Assembly (NCBI GenBank): GCA_949448405.1
Contig: CASTFX010000073.1
Coordinates: 1-6,577, forward strand
Direction of reading: 5' to 3'
Source: an uncultured Clostridia bacterium
GTDB taxonomy: Bacteria > Bacillota > Clostridia > TANB77 > CAG-508
Length of the DNA stretch: 6,577 nt
This document shows, piece by piece, positions 1-5,547 of the stretch. The position numbers and the translations under genes are program-made. The stretch's first letter is position 1; the number at the start of each line of letters is the position of its first letter. Under the pieces are notes generated by a model, which was given only the letters and a program-made list of their open reading frames with translations, was not told the DNA's origin and did no database searches.

Positions 1-975
1 GTGCAAGAATTACTTTCTGTGATGGATTAAGACATATAATAGAAAATTTAAAAGAATATAAAGTAACAGTTATGGCTTGTGTTCCTGGAATATATGAAAG
101 ACTATTTGGAACAATTAGAAAAAGTTTAGAGAAAAGCGGAAAACTACAAGCAGTATTAGAAAAAGAAGAAAAGTATAGAAACTTTCCAATAGAAGAAAGA
201 AAAAAGGCTTTTCCAGAAATACATGACATGTTAGGTGGAGAAATAAAGCTATTTATAAGTGGAGCAGCAGCATTAGACCCTAAGATTGAAGAAAAATACA
301 GACTTCTTGGGCTAAATTTAGTTCAAGGATATGGATTAACAGAAACATCACCAGTTATAGGAATCGGAACCAATAAAGAACATAAAATAGGAAGCATAGG
401 AAAAGCAGTTCCTAGTGTTGAAGCAAAAATAGTTGATGAAAATAAAGAAGGAATAGGAGAATTAGTTGTTAAAGGACCAAGTATTATGCTTGGATATCAT
501 AATAATCCAAAGGCTACAAAGGAAGTAATGGAAGGAGAATGGTTTCATACTGGAGATTTAGCACAAATAGATGAAGAAGGATATATATTCATTCGTGGAA
601 GAAAAAAGAGTGTTATCGTTCTTAAAAATCGGTAAAAATATTTTCCCAGAAGAAATGGAAAATTTAGTAAACAAAATAGAAGGTGTAAAAGAATCTTTTG
701 TTTTTGGGAAACAGTTAACAGATGATAAAGAGAATATCAAGATTAATGTTAAGATAATCTTTGATAGAAAAATTGTAGAAGATACATATAAAGTAAAAAA
801 AGATGAAGAAATATATGAAGTCATATCAAAAAAGATAAAAGAGATTAATAAGAAAATGCCTCCATATAAGGCAATACGTGGAATGATTTTAAGCGAGGAG
901 CCTTTAATTAAAACTTCAACAAATAAGATAAAAAGGCAGGCGAATTTAGATGCAATTAACGAAGTTAAAAACTAA
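1..975 (+). CDS. AMP-forming acyl-CoA/acyl-ACP synthetase, C-terminal part, with one +1 frame break
   Basis: This enzyme activates a carboxylic acid, probably a fatty acid, as acyl-AMP and passes it to a thiol (CoA or ACP). The reading frame is open from base 3, so the N-terminal part with the P-loop lies off the left edge. Visible family motifs are YGLTETSP at 330-353, the TGD motif at 549-557, and the hinge motif GRKKSVIVLKN from 597. The hinge runs into a CGG codon at 630-632 followed at once by TAA. Skipping C630 gives KNGKNIFPEEMENLV, the normal continuation of this family, and the frame then stays open to 975. The C-terminal TSTNKIKR (913-936) carries the expected catalytic lysine (codon 925-927). 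About 323 residues are visible after repair. It overlaps birA by 26 bases and heads a fatty-acid operon, which suggests a fatty-acyl substrate. The choice between CoA and ACP is not resolved. Confidence 0.85.
630..633 (+). other. +1 frame break, CGG-T, in the acyl synthetase gene
   Basis: The zero frame reads AAA AAT CGG TAA and stops. Reading AAA AAT (C)GGT AAA AAT gives K-N-G-K-N, the glycine-containing hinge expected in this enzyme family. The extra base is C630, directly before GG. The shift is seen in the sequence; whether it happens on the ribosome is inferred. Confidence 0.85.
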
Positions 976-1525
976 AGCCTTAGGAAGAAAACTTTTATAC
1001 TTTGAAGAGATTGACTCAACACAGGATGAAATATGGAGACTTATTAAAAATAAAAGTATTGTAAACGGAACTTTAGTTATAACAGAGATACAAACAAAAG
1101 GAAAAGGCACACATGGAAGAATGTGGCATACAGACGAAAAGGGAAATATAGCATTTTCATTTTATTTAGAAATGGAGTGTAATATTAAAAAAATACAAAA
1201 TATAACTGTAGAAATTGCTCAGATAATTGTAGACATATTCAAAGAAAACTATGGTATAAGCTTAGAAATTAAAAGTCCAAATGATATTATATATCTCGGC
1301 AAAAAAATTGGAGGTATTTTAACACAGAGTAAAGTGATTTCTGAAAATGTTAGATATATTGTTGTAGGAATAGGAATGAATACAAATAAGGAAAAGTTTT
1401 CAGAAGATATTATAGATATTGCAACCTCTATTAAAAAAGAATTTGGAATTAAAGTTGATAGAAATAAAGTTATATCAGAATTTTGTAATAGATTTGAGGA
1501 AATAGTTAACAAAATTTTAGACTAA
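950..1525 (+). CDS. birA: Biotin-protein ligase, short catalytic-domain-only form
   Basis: It makes biotinyl-AMP and transfers biotin to the acceptor lysine of AccB, encoded 3.1 kb downstream. Its 191 residues correspond to the catalytic domain: EEIDSTQDE (19-27), the biotin/ATP loop TKGKGTHGRMW (49-59, the GRGRxGRxW region), KSPND (108-112, catalytic Lys108), KKIGGIL (118-124) and VVGIGMNTN (138-146). There is no N-terminal helix-turn-helix, so this is not a repressor-type BirA. The chain ends after the catalytic core, without the C-terminal SH3-like domain of many family members. KSPND differs from the usual KWPND. The start at 950 overlaps the preceding gene and has a weak AGGCAGG at 934-940; it places LGRKLLYFEEIDST at the normal distance from the N terminus. 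No in-frame CGG occurs and the frame is intact. Confidence 0.88.
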   Translation: MQLTKLKTKALGRKLLYFEEIDSTQDEIWRLIKNKSIVNGTLVITEIQTKGKGTHGRMWHTDEKGNIAFSFYLEMECNIKKIQNITVEIAQIIVDIFKENYGISLEIKSPNDIIYLGKKIGGILTQSKVISENVRYIVVGIGMNTNKEKFSEDIIDIATSIKKEFGIKVDRNKVISEFCNRFEEIVNKILD

Positions 1526-1547
1526 CATATTTTAAAACTGTATAAAG

Positions 1548-1554
1548 AAAGGAG
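1548..1554 (+). promoter_or_regulatory. Ribosome binding site of fabD
   Basis: AAAGGAG lies nine bases before the fabD ATG, in the short 38-base gap after birA. The gap is too small and too featureless to call a separate promoter, so fabD is probably co-transcribed with birA. Confidence 0.7.
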
Positions 1555-1563
1555 AAATTTAAA

Positions 1564-2519
1564 ATGAAAATTGGATTTTTGTTCCCAGGTCAAGGAGCAC
1601 AAAAAGTAGCAATGGGAAAAGATTTATATGAAGCATATGAGGAAGTAAGAGAAATTTATAACAAAGTTCAGGAGATAACAGGAGTAGATATTAAGAAGAT
1701 ATCTTTTGAAGGACCAGAAGAAGTCTTGAATGAAACTAGATATACACAACTTGCAATATTAACAGAAAGTTTAGGTATATTAGAAGTATTAAAGAAAAGA
1801 AATGTTATACATCAAATGGCAGCTGGACTTAGCTTAGGAGAATATACAGCATTAATTGATAGCAACATATTTTCATTTGATGAAGGAGTAAAACTTGTAA
1901 AAAGAAGAGGAGAAATAATGCAAGAATTTACTCCAAAAGGAAATTGGAAAATGGCTGCAATTCTTCGGATTAGATGAAAATGTAGTAAAAGATATTTGTA
2001 CCAAAGTTAAATCAGGTTTTGTAACACCTGCAAACTTTAACACAATAGGTCAAATAGTAATATCTGGCGAAGAAGAGGCAGTTACTGAAGCAAGTGAACT
2101 TGCTAAAGAAATGAATGCTAAAAAGGTAATGCCATTAAATACAGCAGGACCTTTCCATACAGAAAAATTAATTAAATGTTCTGAAGTTTTAAAAGAAGAA
2201 CTAGATAAAGTAAGTGTTAACTTCAATGATGATATACAGGTTGCAAAAAATATTGATGGAAAATTATATGAAAGTACAGATGATATAAGAGATATACTTT
2301 CAAAACATATCATGAATCCAGTAAGATTTGATTTTGTATTACAAACAATGTTAGATAATGGAGTAGATACATTTGTAGAAGTTGGACCACGGCAAGTCAT
2401 TATCAGGATTTGTAAAAAGAATGAACAAACCTGATAATGTCGAAATTATAAATATAAATGATTGTGAGAGCTTAGAAAAATTCATTAAAGTGGTAAATGA
2501 AGGAGGTAAAAATGAATAA
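1564..2519 (+). CDS. fabD: Malonyl-CoA:ACP transacylase with two +1 frame breaks
   Basis: It transfers malonyl from CoA to acyl carrier protein, supplying the extender unit for FabF in the cytoplasm. FabD motifs are MKIGFLFPGQGAQ at the N terminus, the nucleophile motif GLSLGEY (Ser90), KRRGEIMQ (114-120) and GPFHTEK with catalytic His198 (repaired numbering). The frame breaks at CGG 1966-1968 (TGA follows at 1975) and again at CGG 2390-2392 (TGA at 2432). Dropping C1966 restores MAAILGLDENVV. Dropping C2390 restores EVGPGKSLSGFVKR, the conserved GPG segment. The repaired protein is 317 residues, normal for the family, and ends at TAA 2517-2519, overlapping fabG by 8 bases. Between the breaks there are no stops and both catalytic residues are kept, so simple gene decay is unlikely. 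Confidence 0.9.
1966..1969 (+). other. +1 frame break, CGG-A, first site in fabD
   Basis: The zero frame reads GCA ATT CTT CGG ATT AGA TGA and ends. Without C1966 it reads ATT CTT GGA TTA GAT GAA, giving A-I-L-G-L-D-E, as expected for FabD after the KMAA segment. The seven bases CTTCGGA are shared with the accC site at 6355-6361. Confidence 0.88.
2390..2393 (+). other. +1 frame break, CGG-C, second site in fabD
   Basis: The zero frame reads GTT GGA CCA CGG CAA GTC and runs 14 more codons of unrelated sequence to TGA at 2432. Without C2390 it reads GGA CCA GGC AAG TCA, giving G-P-G-K-S, the conserved GPG motif near the FabD C terminus. The following 42 residues then run to a stop overlapping the fabG start. 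Confidence 0.88.
2501..2506 (+). promoter_or_regulatory. Ribosome binding site that fixes the fabG start
   Basis: A perfect AGGAGG inside the end of fabD lies five bases before ATG 2512. It supports initiation at 2512 (MNKVALITGG) rather than at the in-frame ATG 2497, which would place this site inside the coding sequence. It implies translational coupling of fabD and fabG. Confidence 0.8.
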
Positions 2520-3246
2520 AGTAGCTTTAATAACAGGTGGAACAAGAGGAATTGGAAAACAAATAGCAATAACACTTGCAGAAAGTGGTTATGATATAGC
2601 ATTAAATTATAGAACAGAAAATGAAGAATTAAATGAGACAAAGAAGGAAATAGAAAATTTAAATGTAAAATGTTTTGCTGTAAAAGGTGATGTTTCTAGC
2701 TTTGAAGAATGTGAAAAATTTGTAAAAGAAGTAATAGAAGAGTATGGACAAATTGATGTATTAGTCAATAACGCAGGAATTACAAAAGACACATTGATTG
2801 CTAGAATGAAAAAAGAAGATTTTGAAAGTGTAATAAATGTAAATTTAGTTGGAACATTTAATGTAACAAAGAATGTTGTTCCATTTATGATGAAAGCTCA
2901 TAACGGAAGAATTATAAATATCTCATCAGTTGTGGGAGTAAGTGGAAATGCAGGGCAATCAAATTATTCTGCATCAAAAGCTGGAATAATAGGATTTACA
3001 AAAAGTTTAGCAAAGGAACTAGGATCAAGAAATATCTTAGTAAATGCTGTTGCTCCAGGGTTTATAGAAACTCAAATGACAGCAGTGTTAAAAGATGAAA
3101 CAAAAGACGATATCGCAAAAAGTATTCCATTAAGAAGGATGGGAAATACAAAAGATGTTGCAAATGTAGTTAAATTCTTATCATCAGATGATAGTTCATA
3201 TATAACAGGTCAGGTTATTAATGTTGATGGTGGTATGTTAATGTAA
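2512..3246 (+). CDS. fabG: 3-oxoacyl-[acyl-carrier-protein] reductase
   Basis: It reduces 3-oxoacyl-ACP to 3-hydroxyacyl-ACP with NADPH, the first reduction of the elongation cycle. The 244-residue protein is a classical short-chain dehydrogenase. The cofactor motif TGGTRGIG is at 8-15, NNAG at 86-89, and the catalytic tetrad is Asn111, Ser139 (NISSVVG), Tyr152 and Lys156 (YSASK). APGFIETQM follows at 181-189, and the C terminus ITGQVINVDGGMLM is typical of FabG. Length is normal and the frame is unbroken. Its single CGG (2904-2906) spans AAC|GGA and is therefore not an in-frame codon. The start overlaps the fabD end by 8 bases. The stop codon overlaps the left arm of the palindromic element that follows. 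Assignment within the SDR family rests on both sequence and operon context. Confidence 0.95.
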   Translation: MNKVALITGGTRGIGKQIAITLAESGYDIALNYRTENEELNETKKEIENLNVKCFAVKGDVSSFEECEKFVKEVIEEYGQIDVLVNNAGITKDTLIARMKKEDFESVINVNLVGTFNVTKNVVPFMMKAHNGRIINISSVVGVSGNAGQSNYSASKAGIIGFTKSLAKELGSRNILVNAVAPGFIETQMTAVLKDETKDDIAKSIPLRRMGNTKDVANVVKFLSSDDSSYITGQVINVDGGMLM

Positions 3247-3370
3247 ATTATCAATATAATCAGCACCTTGCTATGTTGGACTTCAATTGAAATCAAATCA
3301 ACGTGCAATAGCACGCCTCATTGATTTCAATTTTGTCCGCCTTGCAATCTACTAATTATATTGATAATTT
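3245..3370 (+). repeat. Nested inverted-repeat element between fabG and fabF
   Basis: This fills most of the 154-base gap between fabG and fabF. The outer arms are a perfect 16-base inverted repeat, AAATTATCAATATAAT (3245-3260) and its complement ATTATATTGATAATTT (3355-3370). Inside are GGAC/GTCC (3278-3281 with 3335-3338), AATTGAAATCAA/TTGATTTCAATT (3285-3296 with 3321-3332), and an apical CGTGC-AATA-GCACG hairpin (3302-3315). CCTTGC also occurs twice directly (3266-3271, 3340-3345). No T-run follows, so it is not a standard intrinsic terminator, and fabF downstream has its own good ribosome binding site. Perfect outer ends fit a small non-autonomous mobile element of MITE type, but a structured mRNA element is equally possible. 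There is no clear target-site duplication. Confidence 0.75.
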
Positions 3371-3400
3371 TAAGATAACAATTAAAATAGGGAGGATAAA

Positions 3401-4642
3401 ATGGAAAAAAGAGTTGTTATTACAGGAATAGGAGCTGTAACTCCAATAGGGAAGAATGTTAAAGAAACTTGGGAAGGAATTAAGAACAAAAAATGTGGAA
3501 TTGATGAAATAAAATTATTTGATTCAAGTAATTTTAAGACTAAACTAGATGCAGAAGTAAAAGATTATAATCCACTAGATTATTTTGAACCAAAACAAGC
3601 AAAAAGAATGGATAGATCTTCACAATTTGCTATAATTGCTGCAAGAGAAGCTGTAAATGATAGCGGAATTAATGAAGATAATACAGATTATGAAAGAGTT
3701 GGTATTTTTGTAAGTTCCGGAATAGGTGGATTAAGAACTATACAAGAACAATGTGAAACTAATTACATAAAAGGAAATAATAGAGTATCTCCAATGTTTA
3801 TACCTATGGCAATATCAAATATGGCTGCTGGAAATATCTCGATAGAGTTTGGATTTAAAGGAGAATCAGTTTGTATGGTAACTGCTTGTGCTTCTTCAAC
3901 TCATGCAATAGGAGAGGCATATAAGACAATCAAGTTAGGTACAGAAGATGTAGTTATAGCAGGTGGTACAGAAGCTTCAATATGTTCTGTTGGTATTGCT
4001 GGTTTTGAAAATATGAAAGCACTATCAAGTTCTACTGATAAAAATAGAGCAAGTATTCCATTTGACAAAGAAAGAAGTGGATTTGTTATGGGAGAAGGAG
4101 CTGGAATGCTAGTACTTGAAGAATTAGAACATGCTATAAAAAGAAATGCTAAAATATATGGAGAGATAGTTGGATTTGGCTCAACAACAGATGCATATCA
4201 TATAACATCTCCTGCACCAAATGGAGAAGGCGGAGCAAATGCTATGATTAGAGCAATTAAGGATAGTAATCTTAATGCAGAAGATATAGATTATATAAAT
4301 GCACATGGAACTTCAACACACCTAAATGATGCAACTGAGACTATGGCAATAAAAACAGCTTTAGGAGAAGCAAGCAAAAAAGTTATGGTAAGCTCAACTA
4401 AAGGTAATATAGGTCATTTATTAGGTGCAGCAGGAGGAGTAGAAGCAGTTATTTGTGTAAAAGCACTTGAAGAAAATATAGTTCCTCCAACAATTAACTA
4501 CAAAGAAAAAGATGAAGAGTGTGATTTAGATATTGTTCCAAATGAACTAAGAGAAAAAGAGCTTAATGTTGTAATGTCAAATTCTTTAGGCTTTGGAGGA
4601 CACAATGCAAGCATTATAATTAAGAAATATTCAAAATCTTAA
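3401..4642 (+). CDS. fabF: 3-oxoacyl-[acyl-carrier-protein] synthase II
   Basis: This is the condensing enzyme that elongates acyl-ACP with malonyl-ACP, releasing CO2. The 413-residue protein has full KAS II length. It shows MEKRVVITGIGAVTPIG at the N terminus, the active-site cysteine in TACASS (Cys163), His302 in NAHGTSTHLND, Lys334 and His339 in KGNIGHLLGAAGG, and the C-terminal SLGFGGHNAS. The Cys-His-His triad marks a FabF/FabB-type enzyme rather than FabH (Cys-His-Asn), and the length and operon position favour FabF. GGAGG at 3391-3395 lies five bases before the ATG. The frame is unbroken. Its three CGG triplets (3664, 3718, 4231) all straddle codon boundaries before a glycine codon. 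The gap from fabG holds the palindromic element, so fabF and downstream genes may be expressed at a different level. Confidence 0.96.
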   Translation: MEKRVVITGIGAVTPIGKNVKETWEGIKNKKCGIDEIKLFDSSNFKTKLDAEVKDYNPLDYFEPKQAKRMDRSSQFAIIAAREAVNDSGINEDNTDYERVGIFVSSGIGGLRTIQEQCETNYIKGNNRVSPMFIPMAISNMAAGNISIEFGFKGESVCMVTACASSTHAIGEAYKTIKLGTEDVVIAGGTEASICSVGIAGFENMKALSSSTDKNRASIPFDKERSGFVMGEGAGMLVLEELEHAIKRNAKIYGEIVGFGSTTDAYHITSPAPNGEGGANAMIRAIKDSNLNAEDIDYINAHGTSTHLNDATETMAIKTALGEASKKVMVSSTKGNIGHLLGAAGGVEAVICVKALEENIVPPTINYKEKDEECDLDIVPNELREKELNVVMSNSLGFGGHNASIIIKKYSKS

Positions 4643-4664
4643 TTTCAAGGAGGATTAAAGTATA

Positions 4665-5099
4665 ATGGAATATGAAAAAATAAAACAACTAATGGAAGAT
4701 ATGGGAAATTCTAATTTAAATGAAATCAATATAGATTTTCCAGATGGAACGAAAATTAGCATGAAAAAAGAAACAAACGAGCCTAAAGTGATTGCAAATA
4801 ATGAAAAAATCGTAGAGCCAATAGAAATAAGTAAAAATGAAATAGTAAAAGAAGTTGAAACAGGAAAATATATAACATCTCCAATGGTCGGAACTTTCTA
4901 TTTGAAACCATCTCCAACAGATAAACCATTTGTAGAAGTAGGTCAAGAAGTTAAAAAAGGAGAAATACTTTGTATAATAGAAGCAATGAAATTAATGAAT
5001 GAAATAGAATCAGAATATTCAGGAAAAATCATAGAAATATTAGTAAATGATGGAGAAGCAGTTGAATACGGAACTAAACTATTTAAGATAGGAGAATAA
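4665..5099 (+). CDS. accB: Biotin carboxyl carrier protein of acetyl-CoA carboxylase
   Basis: It carries the biotin that shuttles CO2 from biotin carboxylase (AccC) to the carboxyltransferase, making malonyl-CoA. The 144-residue protein has the usual three parts: an N-terminal helical segment (1-35), a flexible charged linker (about 36-68), and a biotinyl domain starting at ITSPMVGTFY (70-79). The acceptor site EAMKLMNEI gives Lys109 as the biotinylated residue, and VEYGTKLFKIGE closes the domain. SPMVGTFY plus PSP is typical of AccB rather than of pyruvate carboxylase or lipoyl domains. AAGGAGG at 4647-4653 precedes the ATG, 22 bases after fabF. The likely modifying enzyme, BirA, is encoded in the same cluster. 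The frame is intact; two CGG triplets (4889, 5069) are out of frame. Confidence 0.95.
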   Translation: MEYEKIKQLMEDMGNSNLNEINIDFPDGTKISMKKETNEPKVIANNEKIVEPIEISKNEIVKEVETGKYITSPMVGTFYLKPSPTDKPFVEVGQEVKKGEILCIIEAMKLMNEIESEYSGKIIEILVNDGEAVEYGTKLFKIGE

Positions 5100-5101
5100 A
5101 A

Positions 5102-5524
5102 ATGCTAAATAAAGATGAAATAAAAAATATAATTCCACAAAGAGAGCCATTTTTAATGATTGATGAAGTGGAAGATTTTGTACCAGGAGAAATGGCAATA
5201 GCATATAAAAATGTAGACGAAGCAGAATGGTATTTTAAAGGACATTTTCCAGGAAATCCTATTATGCCAGGTGTTTTGATTGCAGAAAGTTTGGCTCAGA
5301 CTGGTGCAGTTGCAATTTTAGGAATGGAAGAAAATAAAGGAAGAAATGCTTTATTTGGTGGAATAGATAAAATGAAGTTTAAAAAACAAGTTGTTCCAGG
5401 GGATAGGCTAAAATTAGAAGTAAAGATTATAAAGAAAAAAGGTCCAATAGGAATTGGCGAAGGAATTGCAACTGTAGATGGAGTTGTTGCTGCTAGAGGT
5501 GAATTTACCTTTGCTCTAGTTTAA
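5102..5524 (+). CDS. fabZ: 3-hydroxyacyl-[acyl-carrier-protein] dehydratase
   Basis: It dehydrates 3-hydroxyacyl-ACP to trans-2-enoyl-ACP, the step between FabG and the enoyl reductase. The 140-residue hot-dog-fold protein has the expected length. It begins with the substrate-channel region IPQREPFLMID (11-21). The catalytic histidine is in GHFPGNPIMPGV (His48), and the catalytic glutamate is in AESLAQTGA (Glu62). Glu rather than Asp at that place, together with the short length, separates it from FabA. It starts two bases after the accB stop, with GGAG inside the accB end, so translation is probably coupled. No CGG occurs in the gene and the frame is unbroken. Confidence 0.95.
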   Translation: MLNKDEIKNIIPQREPFLMIDEVEDFVPGEMAIAYKNVDEAEWYFKGHFPGNPIMPGVLIAESLAQTGAVAILGMEENKGRNALFGGIDKMKFKKQVVPGDRLKLEVKIIKKKGPIGIGEGIATVDGVVAARGEFTFALV

Positions 5525-5547
5525 TTTATGAAAGGAAATAAGAAGAA

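Noticed and set aside
571..975. A separate small gene starting at ATG 571
   Set aside because: Its first 20 or so residues are the out-of-frame reading of the synthetase TGD-to-hinge region, and there is no ribosome binding site. From 631 on it is simply the synthetase C-terminal domain.
2111..2434. A separate gene starting at ATG 2111
   Set aside because: It is an internal methionine of fabD between the two breaks. No ribosome binding site precedes it and its sequence is plain FabD, including GPFHTEK.
2497..2511. fabG starting at ATG 2497
   Set aside because: AGGAGG at 2501-2506 is correctly placed for ATG 2512, and MNKVALITGG is the usual FabG N terminus.
3255..3260. TATAAT as a -10 promoter box for fabF
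   Set aside because: It lies in the arm of the palindrome and no -35-like hexamer is found at suitable spacing, so it is probably incidental in AT-rich DNA.
3245..3370. Intrinsic terminator after fabG
   Set aside because: The stems are long and AT-rich and no run of T follows the 3' arm (TAAGATAACA follows), while the operon continues with fabF in the same direction.
3247..3400. An acpP gene between fabG and fabF, as in enterobacteria
   Set aside because: The gap is only 154 bases, too short for ACP, and is filled by the palindrome; no DSL motif is present.
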